From an uncultured Paraglaciecola sp. (GTDB lineage Bacteria; Pseudomonadota; Gammaproteobacteria; Enterobacterales; Alteromonadaceae): a stretch of DNA of 5,718 nucleotides. Where the stretch lies: NCBI GenBank assembly GCA_905479025.1, contig CAJQKX010000109.1, positions 1 to 5,718 of the forward strand, in the 5' to 3' direction. The notes under the pieces were generated by a model that saw only the letters and a program-made list of their open reading frames with translations, was not told where the DNA came from and made no database searches. This document shows positions 1-5,718 of this stretch, in pieces. The position numbers and the translations under genes were made by a program. The number at the start of each line of letters is the position of its first letter. Positions within the stretch are counted from its first letter, which is position 1.

Positions 1-912
1 GAAAATGTTGAAGCTAGTTTGATTGCCCGGGGTACTCCAGGATTCTCTGGGGCTGATTTGGCCAATTTGGTCAACGAAGCCGCTTTATTTGCAGCTCGCA
101 CCGGCAAAAAAGTGGTCGCTATGGATGAGTTTGATAAAGCCAAAGATAAAATCATGATGGGCTCTGAACGCAAAGGCATGGTGATGTCTGAGGCTGAAAA
201 AACCAATACTGCTTACCACGAAGCGGGCCATGCTATTGTAGGTCGTTTGGTGCCTGAACATGATCCGGTATACAAAGTATCGATAATACCTCGAGGCAGA
301 GCGCTGGGAGTCACTATGTATTTACCTGAACAAGACAGATACAGTCACAGCAAGCAACATCTAGAATGCATGATTTCTAGTTTGTTTGGCGGTCGAATTG
401 CTGAAACAATGACCTTAGGTGAAGATGGCGTAACTACTGGTGCATCAAACGATATTGAACGTGCTACCGATATCGCTCGCAAAATGGTTACTCAATGGGG
501 TTTATCTTCGAAAATGGGGCCCATGTTATATGCTGAAGAAGAAGGTGAAGTATTCATGGGGCGCAGTATGTCAAAATCTCAGAATATGTCTGATGATACC
601 GCCCGAGCTATCGATGCTGAAATTAAATCTATCATTGACCGTAACTATGAGCGTGCAGAAAAGATACTGGTTGAAAACCGAGACGTTTTGGAAACAATGA
701 AAGATTGTTTGATGAAATATGAAACTATCGACGCCAAACAAATTGATGACCTAATGGCACGAATAGAACCAAGACCTCCTGCAGATTGGGTGCGTGACAA
801 AAAAGACGACAGCGGCAAACCTTCGGGCGGAGCCCCTGTAGTAGATACAAACACAAAAGATGAAAAGCCAGTTCAGCCTAATGTAGGTAACCCAGGCGAC
901 GCAACTAACTAA
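1..912 (+). CDS. ftsH: FtsH ATP-dependent zinc metalloprotease, C-terminal part (5' end outside window)
   Basis: FtsH is a hexameric inner-membrane AAA+ protease that extracts and degrades membrane proteins and short-lived regulators such as LpxC and sigma-32 in E. coli. The frame is open from base 1, so 303 residues of the C-terminal part are present; by recall of the E. coli protein (644 aa) the fragment begins near its residue 342. The order is the end of the AAA+ module ([10 protein letters not shown], residues 11-20, then the helical lid), then the M41 peptidase domain with the zinc motif HEAGH at residues 73-77. The Asp of GASND (residue 151) is the third zinc ligand known in the family. 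[10 protein letters not shown] and LMKYETID follow, then a polar tail rich in Gly, Pro and Asp from about residue 255, probably disordered. The membrane segments and Walker motifs lie upstream of the window. A TTG at 19 is an internal codon, not the start. The product call is very secure. Confidence 0.98.
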   Translation, partial: ENVEASLIARGTPGFSGADLANLVNEAALFAARTGKKVVAMDEFDKAKDKIMMGSERKGMVMSEAEKTNTAYHEAGHAIVGRLVPEHDPVYKVSIIPRGRALGVTMYLPEQDRYSHSKQHLECMISSLFGGRIAETMTLGEDGVTTGASNDIERATDIARKMVTQWGLSSKMGPMLYAEEEGEVFMGRSMSKSQNMSDDTARAIDAEIKSIIDRNYERAEKILVENRDVLETMKDCLMKYETIDAKQIDDLMARIEPRPPADWVRDKKDDSGKPSGGAPVVDTNTKDEKPVQPNVGNPGDATN

Positions 913-922
913 GAATAATGGG

Positions 923-928
923 TATAAT
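923..928 (+). promoter_or_regulatory. Possible -10 element for folP-glmM
   Basis: A perfect TATAAT lies 10 bases after the ftsH stop, in a context of GGG before it and an A-rich stretch after it. No good -35 hexamer sits 16-18 bases upstream, and the TG at 919-920 is one base too far for a standard extended -10. A start 6-8 bases downstream would fall at about 934-936, inside the left arm of the ftsH terminator. It is the only promoter-like site I can see for folP and glmM after that terminator. This is inference only. Confidence 0.25.
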
Positions 929-929
929 T

Positions 930-966
930 AAAACGCTTTGTTGTTTATTCAGCAGGGCGTTTTTTT
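930..966 (+). terminator. Intrinsic terminator after ftsH
   Basis: The left arm at 930-943 pairs with 950-963 in a continuous 14-base-pair stem (G-U wobbles allowed) around a 6-base loop at 944-949. The right arm runs into seven consecutive T residues at 960-966. The hairpin starts 17 bases after the ftsH stop codon. It should end or attenuate ftsH transcription and reduce read-through into folP. In E. coli these genes are described as partly co-transcribed, so some read-through is plausible. Confidence 0.88.
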
Positions 967-1006
967 ATGAGGGCTGTTGCCCCGGGGAATAAAAAGTTGA
1001 GCGTTT

Positions 1007-1846
1007 ATGCAATGCAAAGATAAGTTTTTAGATTTATCTACACCAAAAGTGATGGGAATATTGAACGTCACACCAGATTCATTTTCTGATGGTGGTGTGT
1101 TTAATATGCTCGAAGACGGGCTTGTTCAAGCAGGCATAATGTTAAGTGAAGGTGCTGATATTATTGATATAGGAGGTGAGTCCACTAGACCTGGTGCTCA
1201 AAACGTTTCTATACAACAAGAGCTGGATCGTGTTATCCCAATGATTGAGTTAATATGTCAGCGTTTTGATACCATTATCTCTATAGATACCAGTAAAGCT
1301 CAGGTGATGACTGAAGCAGTTAATGCAGGCGCAAGCTTCATCAACGATGTGCGTGCGCTACAGGAAAAAGGTGCGTTAGATGCTGCTGTTGCAGCCAAAG
1401 TACCTGTATGCTTAATGCACATGCAAGGGCAACCTAGAGTGATGCAGCAAAACCCTTATTATGTCGATGTTGTTAAGGATGTGATAGCATTTTTACAGCA
1501 ACGTATCTCTATTTGTCGCAAAGCTGGAATTGCTGACGAACAAATACTTGTTGATCCAGGGTTTGGTTTTGGCAAATCACTTGAACACAATTACCATATG
1601 TTAGCCAACCTTGAAGAGTTTCAAACATTAAATGTACCTGTTTTGGCAGGTATGTCTCGTAAGTCAATGATTGGAAATTTGTTACAGCGAGAAATGGGTC
1701 AACGCTTAGCTGGTAATGTTGCAGTTGCGACCATAGCTGCTCAAAAAGGTGCGCAAATAATAAGAGTTCATGATGTTAAAGAAACAACAGATGCTGTTAA
1801 AATAATTAATACAATTAATGCTTGCAGGAATAATAATGAGCGATAA
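1007..1846 (+). CDS. folP: Dihydropteroate synthase
   Basis: This cytoplasmic TIM-barrel enzyme joins 6-hydroxymethyl-7,8-dihydropterin diphosphate to p-aminobenzoate, giving dihydropteroate in folate synthesis; it is the target of sulfonamides. The 279 residues match the usual length (E. coli 282). Visible motifs are [14 protein letters not shown] at 17-30 (metal-binding Asn20), GGESTRPGA at 56-64, LMHMQG in mid-protein, DPGFGFGK from Asp183, GMSRKSMIG with Lys219, and RVHDV with Arg253 and His255. Phe26 and Pro62, at the positions where E. coli resistance changes occur (F28, P64), are the sensitive-type residues. The ATG at 1007 gives the expected N-terminus but has only a weak GAG (999-1001) as ribosome site. 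The upstream leader carries a small GC hairpin (971-982). The 3' end overlaps glmM by 11 bases, suggesting translational coupling. Confidence 0.97.
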   Translation: MQCKDKFLDLSTPKVMGILNVTPDSFSDGGVFNMLEDGLVQAGIMLSEGADIIDIGGESTRPGAQNVSIQQELDRVIPMIELICQRFDTIISIDTSKAQVMTEAVNAGASFINDVRALQEKGALDAAVAAKVPVCLMHMQGQPRVMQQNPYYVDVVKDVIAFLQQRISICRKAGIADEQILVDPGFGFGKSLEHNYHMLANLEEFQTLNVPVLAGMSRKSMIGNLLQREMGQRLAGNVAVATIAAQKGAQIIRVHDVKETTDAVKIINTINACRNNNER

Positions 1847-3176
1847 AAAATATTTTGGAACAGATGGTATCCGTGGAAAAGTCGGTGAAAACCTCATTAA
1901 CCCTGAATTTGTGATGAAACTTGGTTGGGCTGCAGGTAAGGTTTTAGCCGGCCAAGGCACCAATAAAGTATTGATTGGCAAAGACACTCGCATTTCTGGT
2001 TATATGTTGGAGTCTGCATTAGAAGCTGGTTTGTCAGCAGCTGGTATTAATATAGTTTTGCTTGGACCTATGCCCACTCCGGCAATAGCATATTTAACTA
2101 AAACATTCCGTTCTGAGGCGGGTATAGTGATCAGTGCATCTCATAACCCCTATTACGATAACGGCATCAAGTTTTTTTCTGCCGATGGTATGAAGTTAGA
2201 TGACGCCATCGAGATTGCCATAGAGGAGAAAATGGACAAACCCATGGAGTGTGTTGCGTCAGATAAATTGGGTAAAGCTACACGTATTGGAGACGCTGCG
2301 GGTCGTTATATTGAATTTTGTAAAGGCAATTTTCCTTCTTCATTATCACTTAAAGGGTTAAAAATAGTTGTCGATTGCGCTAATGGTGCAACCTACCACA
2401 TTGCGCCAAATGTGCTTAGTGAACTAGGTGCAGAGGTCATAGAGATTGGCACAGAGCCAGACGGTGTGAATATCAACCGTAAAGTAGGCGCGACGTCAAT
2501 GAAGGCGGTAACTGAAAGTGTGCTCAGAAATAAGGCTGATTTAGGCTTTGCCCTTGACGGCGATGGTGACCGCATCATGTTAGTTGATCACAAAGGAAAC
2601 GTGATTGATGGCGACCAAATTGTCTATATTATTGCCAGAGATGCTCTTAAAAGGGGGCGTTTACAAGGTGGGGTAGTAGGCACAGTGATGAGTAATTTGG
2701 GCTTGGAAGTGGCTCTAGGCGCTTTAGGTGTGCCATTTTTACGTAGTAACGTAGGCGACCGCTACGTAATGGAGCTTCTTAAAAAGAAAGGATGGACAAT
2801 TGGAGGAGAAGGATCAGGCCATGTATTGAACTTGACCGCAGCTTCTACAGGTGATGGAATTGTGGCTGGGTTGCAAGTTTTAGCTGCTATGTTACACGCG
2901 GATCTTACCTTGAATGAATTGAGTCGAGGTATGACTAAATATCCGCAGACACTTATCAATGTGAGATTTTCTGAAGGTACCAAGCCACTTCAAGACAAAG
3001 TTGTCACTCTTGCAGTGTTAGAGGCAGAAAAAGCTTTAGGCGACAGAGGGCGAGTATTGTTACGTAAAAGTGGTACTGAACCGCTGGTTAGAGTGATGGT
3101 AGAAGCGAATGATGCACAAGACTCCAGTACTTGGGCCGAACATATCGCTGATGCTGTGCGTAAAGTAACCGATTAG
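1836..3176 (+). CDS. glmM: Phosphoglucosamine mutase
   Basis: GlmM interconverts glucosamine-6-phosphate and glucosamine-1-phosphate in the cytoplasm, the step before GlmU makes UDP-GlcNAc for peptidoglycan and lipopolysaccharide. The 446 residues match E. coli (445). The start is [14 protein letters not shown]. The catalytic phosphoserine loop SASHNP has Ser102, the magnesium loop DGDGDR has Asp241, Asp243 and Asp245, a GGEGSGH sugar-binding motif follows, and the C-terminal phosphate-binding loop [10 protein letters not shown] spans 410-419. All are in the same places as in the E. coli enzyme. I chose the ATG at 1836 over one 18 bases upstream because AGGA at 1826-1829 is well spaced from it and the N-terminus matches the family exactly. 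It overlaps the end of folP by 11 bases. Confidence 0.98.
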   Translation: MSDKKYFGTDGIRGKVGENLINPEFVMKLGWAAGKVLAGQGTNKVLIGKDTRISGYMLESALEAGLSAAGINIVLLGPMPTPAIAYLTKTFRSEAGIVISASHNPYYDNGIKFFSADGMKLDDAIEIAIEEKMDKPMECVASDKLGKATRIGDAAGRYIEFCKGNFPSSLSLKGLKIVVDCANGATYHIAPNVLSELGAEVIEIGTEPDGVNINRKVGATSMKAVTESVLRNKADLGFALDGDGDRIMLVDHKGNVIDGDQIVYIIARDALKRGRLQGGVVGTVMSNLGLEVALGALGVPFLRSNVGDRYVMELLKKKGWTIGGEGSGHVLNLTAASTGDGIVAGLQVLAAMLHADLTLNELSRGMTKYPQTLINVRFSEGTKPLQDKVVTLAVLEAEKALGDRGRVLLRKSGTEPLVRVMVEANDAQDSSTWAEHIADAVRKVTD

Positions 3177-3209
3177 TCAGGTTTACAGGGCAATATTAGT
3201 TTCAGCTAC

Positions 3210-3238
3210 TTGTATATTGTCATAGGGTTAGTTAATAT
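3210..3238 (+). promoter_or_regulatory. Predicted sigma-70 promoter for tpiA-secG-tRNA-Leu
   Basis: TTGTAT at 3210-3215 and TAATAT at 3233-3238 are separated by 17 bases, each close to the sigma-70 consensus. The bases just after the -10 are unusually GC-rich (CTCGCGCGC, 3239-3247), forming a strong discriminator like those of growth-rate or ppGpp-sensitive promoters. The predicted transcript would start near 3245 and reach the tpiA start after about 40 bases. The 110-base gap after glmM also supports a new transcription unit here. Not tested. Confidence 0.5.
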
Positions 3239-3276
3239 CTCGCGCGCTTTTTTATTGGTGTGATGTAGAACATGAC

Positions 3277-3280
3277 GGAG
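3277..3280 (+). promoter_or_regulatory. Ribosome binding site deciding the tpiA start
   Basis: GGAG lies six bases before the GTG at 3287, an ideal spacing. The in-frame ATG at 3272 lies upstream of this GGAG and has no purine-rich site of its own, so the GTG is the more likely start. Confidence 0.6.
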
Positions 3281-3286
3281 CATAAC

Positions 3287-4033
3287 GTGCAATTAAATAG
3301 TCGTAGACAGTTAGTCGCTGGTAATTGGAAGATGAATGGCGATAAAGCATTGGTTAAGCAAATGCAGGAACAATTTGCTAGTGCCAGTCTTAAAAATATG
3401 GATGTTGTGATTTGTCCGCCTTTTCCGTATTTGGGACTTTTTGATGGCAAAGTGAAATTGGGTTCGCAAAATATCAGCCAATTTGACTCTGGTGCGCACA
3501 CTGGTGAAGTATCTGTTGCCATGCTTAATGAGTTTAACTGCCAATATGTTATTATTGGTCATTCTGAACGACGTGCAGATAACAATGAATCTAACGCATT
3601 AGTAGCGCTAAAAGTTGAACAGGCATTAAAAGCTCACTTAACCCCTATTTTATGTGTAGGCGAACCTGAAAATGTCCGAGAAGACGGCACATTATTCGAT
3701 TATATCGCCGCGCAGTTAGATGCAGTATTGCTGAAAATTGGCATCAGCCAATTTTCCGATGTGGTTTTGGCTTATGAACCTATATGGGCTATAGGCACAG
3801 GTAAAACAGCAAGTCCGGCGCAAGCGCAAGAAGTGCATGCTTTTATCCGCGGGCATTTAGCAAAACAAGACGACAATATTGCTGCCAACATAGTTATTTT
3901 GTATGGCGGCAGCGTTAAAGGTAACAATGCCCAAGAGTTATTTTCTCAGGCAGATGTAGACGGTGGTTTAATTGGCGGTGCCAGTTTAAATCCAGAAGAT
4001 TTTTTAAGTATTTGTCAAGCGGCAAATCAGTAG
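3287..4033 (+). CDS. tpiA: Triosephosphate isomerase
   Basis: This cytoplasmic TIM-barrel dimer interconverts dihydroxyacetone phosphate and glyceraldehyde-3-phosphate in glycolysis and gluconeogenesis. From the GTG start it is 248 residues (E. coli 255). The substrate-binding GNWKMNG contains Asn13 and Lys15, the catalytic His92 lies in IIGHSERR, and the catalytic Glu164 lies in YEPIWAIGTGK, whose end forms the flexible lid over the active site. YGGSVKGNN and GGLIGGASL form the phosphate-binding loops near the C-terminus. An in-frame ATG at 3272 would add five residues (253 aa), but it lacks a ribosome site and makes an unusually long N-terminus, whereas the GTG follows GGAG. secG starts only nine bases after the stop, so the two are probably co-transcribed. 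The product is certain; the exact start is not. Confidence 0.95.
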   Translation: MQLNSRRQLVAGNWKMNGDKALVKQMQEQFASASLKNMDVVICPPFPYLGLFDGKVKLGSQNISQFDSGAHTGEVSVAMLNEFNCQYVIIGHSERRADNNESNALVALKVEQALKAHLTPILCVGEPENVREDGTLFDYIAAQLDAVLLKIGISQFSDVVLAYEPIWAIGTGKTASPAQAQEVHAFIRGHLAKQDDNIAANIVILYGGSVKGNNAQELFSQADVDGGLIGGASLNPEDFLSICQAANQ

Positions 4034-4042
4034 AGGCAGCAC

Positions 4043-4435
4043 ATGGTTTTTTATGAAATATTAGTTATCGTTTATTTGATCGTAGCGGTTATGTTGATTG
4101 GTTTTGTACTGATACAACAAGGAAAAGGTGCCGGTATGGGTGCATCTTTTGGTAGCGGTGGATCAAATACTGTATTTGGTTCAACAGGATCTGGCAACTT
4201 TTTAACTAGAACAACTGCTATACTTGCGACGTTATTTTTTGTTATTAGTCTGATTTTGGGAAATCAAACAGCAGATAAAGAAAAATCTGTAGATGAATGG
4301 CAGAACCTAGAAGTACCTGTGGCTGATCAAACTATTGATTCTGATGTGCCAGCGACTGAGCAGTCAATTCCGGTTTCTTCCGATGCCGATGTACCTGTCG
4401 CAGAAGTCCCTAAAGAAGACGATGTACCAAATTAG
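4043..4435 (+). CDS. secG: Protein translocase subunit SecG
   Basis: SecG is the small inner-membrane subunit of the SecYEG channel and assists SecA-driven export. Two membrane segments are visible, at about residues 3-24 and 56-73. Between them is the conserved cytoplasmic loop QQGKGAGMGASFGSGGS, then the conserved VFGSTGSGNFLTR just before the second segment. EWQNL and the terminal DDVPN echo the E. coli protein (EWENL, SDIPN). At 130 residues it is about 20 longer than E. coli SecG; the extra length is an acidic C-terminal tail with recurring VPVA/DVP units. The ribosome site AGAGG at 4032-4036 overlaps the tpiA stop, which suggests coupled translation with tpiA. A tRNA begins 14 bases after the stop. 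Confidence 0.96.
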   Translation: MVFYEILVIVYLIVAVMLIGFVLIQQGKGAGMGASFGSGGSNTVFGSTGSGNFLTRTTAILATLFFVISLILGNQTADKEKSVDEWQNLEVPVADQTIDSDVPATEQSIPVSSDADVPVAEVPKEDDVPN

Positions 4436-4449
4436 TTAAACGTTAAATT

Positions 4450-4534
4450 GCGGATGTGGTGGAATTGGTAGACACGCAGCCTTGAGGGGGCTGTGGCTTA
4501 GGCCGTGAGAGTTCGAGTCTCTCCATCCGCACCA
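4450..4534 (+). tRNA. leuU: tRNA-Leu (anticodon GAG)
   Basis: The 7-base-pair acceptor stem pairs 4450-4456 with 4524-4530, followed by discriminator A at 4531 and an encoded CCA at 4532-4534. The anticodon stem pairs 4477-4481 with 4489-4493 around loop 4482-4488, giving anticodon GAG at 4484-4486, which reads CUC and CUU. A short class II variable arm (4494-4506, about four pairs) separates it from the T arm, whose stem pairs 4507-4511 with 4519-4523 around TTCGAGT. E. coli leuU has the same anticodon and also lies directly after secG. With no clear promoter in the 14-base gap, it is probably processed from the secG message. Confidence 0.97.
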
Positions 4535-4540
4535 ATTATT

Positions 4541-4574
4541 AAAAAAGGTCTTGGTATAACCCAAGACCTTTTTT
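4541..4574 (+). terminator. Intrinsic terminator after tRNA-Leu
   Basis: A perfect 14-base-pair stem pairs 4541-4554 with 4561-4574 around a 6-base loop (4555-4560). The arms are six A then GGTCTTGG, mirrored by its complement and six T. It begins seven bases after the CCA end and closes the tpiA-secG-tRNA unit. Because of the A and T runs on both sides it could also stop transcription arriving on the minus strand. Confidence 0.93.
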
Positions 4575-5002
4575 GTGTTGATTCTTTAAAGTCCGGTAAA
4601 GTGGTGGCGGAACCACTAGAACGGATATCGAAAAACCGATTACCTTTCTCTCCTAAGATGGATGTCCATTTAATTGCCCTCATGTGAAATTAACTGGATA
4701 GCCAAGATAATACGTTAAGGGTAACTCAATAGCTTAAAAGCATCAGCTATGCTGATTTTCAATGAACCTGACCCGAAGATATTTGGGCTTTAGAATTAAA
4801 TAGTCTGGAAGGCGAAAAGATGATGGTGTTGTCGACTTAATAATTGTGTGTAAGGGCATGGAAAAAACTTCATCTAAAGAACTAGAGTCCATTTTTGGTA
4901 TGAAACGTTTTCTACCATCGATGGCTATTTTAATGGGGTGTAGCTAGTATTTGCTGCATCACTATGTTAAAAATTACCCCAGTATAAACATTAGGTATTC
5001 AC
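4575..5002. other. Intergenic stretch with no supported gene
   Basis: No coding region here has both a ribosome site and a recognisable product. Small hairpins are visible: 4600-4605 with 4612-4617 (six pairs), 4714-4717 with 4722-4725 (four pairs) and 4742-4747 with 4751-4756 (six pairs, three-base loop). Short frames include one of 29 codons on the plus strand (4858-4947) and one of 49 codons on the minus strand (4892 down to 4743); neither has a suitable ribosome site. Several stops occur in every plus-strand frame. No second tRNA is visible, although a tRNA-Met follows at this place in many relatives. It may be a remnant of decayed or inserted DNA. Confidence 0.6.
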
Positions 5003-5626
5003 ATGGACCGTTTAGTTTTGTTTTCTATCATTTTTTTTCTTGGAACCGTTCCGATTGTAGCTATTTCTGCAAATTCCTTTCCGGCGACCTATATTTTACA
5101 GGTCTCCAGCAATTTAAGTTGCGAAACCCTAGACATTGAGCTCATTTCACAGGCAGATGATACCCGCCAACACATCAGATATGGCTCAAGCGCCTTTGCC
5201 GCAGTTGAGATGCCTTCAGGGTCTTATACTTTTGGTGATGTAACCTGCATGAATAAAGATGATGCAAAAGTACATGATCTGCTTAGCGATAAGATTGCAC
5301 CTATATATCTTAATGCTGGGCAAGCCTATTATGGGGGGCGGATTATTTTTGAAGAGGTGGTTGCCGTGGATGCAAACGGTTCCCCTGATGTATTGAGCAA
5401 CTGTCCGCGAGTTATGAGCCGCGCGCGGGGCCAGGGTAGCAATCAATGCCGCGATGGTGTGGGCGTAGATACATCTGCTCCAACCTCAAAACAGATCAAT
5501 GTTTATCGTCCTGAGGTTACGGATGAGGATTTAGCCATTGTGCGCTCCGCGTTGTCTGCCACAAAAAAACAGTTACTCTATCTGCCGTTAGAATGTAAGC
5601 GTCCGGCAATCCCACCTAGTCTTTAG
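5003..5626 (+). CDS. Unrecognised secreted protein, 3' end cut by an IS66-family element
   Basis: I do not recognise this family. The start ATG follows AGG at 4993-4995 with seven bases of spacing. Residues 1-23 look like a Sec signal peptide: a short charged start (MDR), a hydrophobic core (LVLFSIIFFLG, then PIVA) and a likely cut after ISA. No lipobox is seen, so the product is probably periplasmic or secreted. Four cysteines (40, 82, 134, 149) remain in the mature part and could form two disulfides. PSGSYTFGDV (71-80) and PIYLNAGQAYYGG (100-112) resemble beta strands of small envelope proteins; this is a weak impression only. The native frame runs to about residue 197; the junction at base 5595 falls inside codon 198, and residues 199-207 plus the TAG stop are encoded by the insertion sequence. 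The true C-terminus is therefore unknown and the gene may be a pseudogene. No good promoter is seen upstream. Confidence 0.72.
   Translation: MDRLVLFSIIFFLGTVPIVAISANSFPATYILQVSSNLSCETLDIELISQADDTRQHIRYGSSAFAAVEMPSGSYTFGDVTCMNKDDAKVHDLLSDKIAPIYLNAGQAYYGGRIIFEEVVAVDANGSPDVLSNCPRVMSRARGQGSNQCRDGVGVDTSAPTSKQINVYRPEVTDEDLAIVRSALSATKKQLLYLPLECKRPAIPPSL
5595..5614. repeat. Terminal inverted repeat of the IS66-family element (tnpC-side end)
   Basis: The sequence from 5595 starts with GTAAGCGTCCGG and matches the known start of IS66-family ends. The inner boundary is approximate because the partner repeat is outside the window. It ends just before the tnpC stop codon at 5616-5618. Confidence 0.65.
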
Positions 5627-5718
5627 CAAATCGCCATGGTAGCAGTGGCTCGATATCGGTGTTTTGAACCGAGACTTGTTCAAGTAAATGCATCATATAG
5701 TCGAACGGCGTTAGTCCG
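5616..5718 (-). CDS. tnpC: IS66-family transposase TnpC, C-terminal end only (5' part outside window)
   Basis: Read on the minus strand from 5717, 33 codons run to a TAG stop at 5618-5616. The peptide starts GLTPFDYMMHLLEQ, passes through NTDIEPLLPW and ends RFAKD. This is the typical C-terminus of IS66 transposases (IS66_C region): a Gly-Leu/Asn-x-Pro start, a Tyr and Leu-rich helix ending in LLE, then a short linker and LLPW near the end. The catalytic DDE region lies outside the window, so intactness cannot be judged. The last 11 bases overlap, in the opposite direction, the end of the interrupted secreted-protein frame. It is too short a fragment to name the element. Confidence 0.85.
   Translation of the reverse strand, partial: GLTPFDYMMHLLEQVSVQNTDIEPLLPWRFAKD

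Larger units (their letters stand above)
5595..5718 (-). mobile_element. IS66-family insertion sequence, one end (continues past window)
   Basis: The left boundary is set at 5595, where GTAAGCG begins. IS66-family inverted repeats start with GTAA, commonly GTAAGCG, and the family duplicates eight target bases. The minus-strand transposase end, 21 bases inside this boundary, is in the orientation expected for the tnpC end of an IS66 element (order tnpA, tnpB, tnpC). If the duplication is the usual length, the target copy here is GTTAGAAT at 5587-5594, and a second copy should lie beyond the far end, outside the window. Confidence 0.82.

Noticed and set aside
971..987. GC-rich hairpin and CCCCGGGG palindrome before folP as an operator or riboswitch
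   Set aside because: It is too small and has no conserved architecture that I recognise; it is mentioned only as a leader hairpin.
1818..1835. Upstream ATG as the glmM start
   Set aside because: It adds six residues absent from the family, while the ATG at 1836 has AGGA at the right distance and gives the standard N-terminus.
4498..4687. Two open frames of about 60 codons, one on each strand, overlapping the tRNA-Leu
   Set aside because: Both run through the tRNA T arm and the terminator; the GETRTLT-type peptide is a well-known false product of translating tRNA genes. No ribosome sites.
4858..4947. Plus-strand frame of 29 codons starting MEKTSSKELE
   Set aside because: The nearest purine-rich site (AAGGG at 4852-4856) is only one base from the ATG, too close to work, and the peptide is not recognisable.
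4951..5139. Plus-strand frame of 62 codons overlapping the start of the secreted-protein gene
   Set aside because: It overlaps the better frame starting at 5003, which has a ribosome site and a signal peptide, and its own product has no recognisable features.
4450..5594. Integration of an island at the tRNA-Leu 3' end with a flanking att repeat
   Set aside because: No second copy of the tRNA 3' end and no integrase gene are visible in the window.
1..5718. CRISPR array or other tandem repeat array
   Set aside because: No regularly spaced direct repeats were seen by eye on either strand.

Overview
The window looks like a chromosome segment of an AT-rich marine gammaproteobacterium. The best guess is the order Alteromonadales (Alteromonas, Glaciecola or Paraglaciecola-like). 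The proteins are close to the Escherichia coli versions in length and motifs, and tpiA sits between glmM and secG, an order found in many non-enteric gammaproteobacteria. The genus is an inference from remembered family sequences, not from a search.

Bases 1-4574 are a conserved housekeeping block, all on the plus strand. It holds the 3' half of ftsH (membrane AAA+ zinc protease), a strong intrinsic terminator, folP (dihydropteroate synthase), glmM (phosphoglucosamine mutase, overlapping folP by 11 bases), a probable promoter, tpiA (triosephosphate isomerase), secG (Sec translocon subunit), a tRNA-Leu with anticodon GAG, and a second strong intrinsic terminator. folP and glmM look translationally coupled. 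tpiA, secG and the tRNA are tightly spaced (9 and 14 bases) and probably form one transcript ending at the hairpin at 4541-4574. The block covers protein quality control, folate synthesis, the entry to cell-wall amino sugars, glycolysis and protein export. Every key catalytic residue checked is intact.

Bases 4575-5002 (428 bases) contain no gene I can support, only small hairpins and short open frames. In many gammaproteobacteria this place is followed by a tRNA-Met and the rimP-nusA-infB operon; neither appears within the window.

Bases 5003-5718 are accessory DNA. A gene for an unrecognised secreted protein is cut at its 3' end by an IS66-family insertion sequence. The outer end of the element begins at 5595 with the GTAAGCG terminus typical of the family, and the last 33 codons of its tnpC transposase run inward on the minus strand from the right window edge. 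The last nine codons of the secreted-protein frame, and its stop, are therefore supplied by the insertion sequence.

I see no convincing new multi-gene system. The points most worth checking are the IS66 disruption, the unknown secreted protein, and a perfect TATAAT placed so that its transcript would start inside the ftsH terminator stem.
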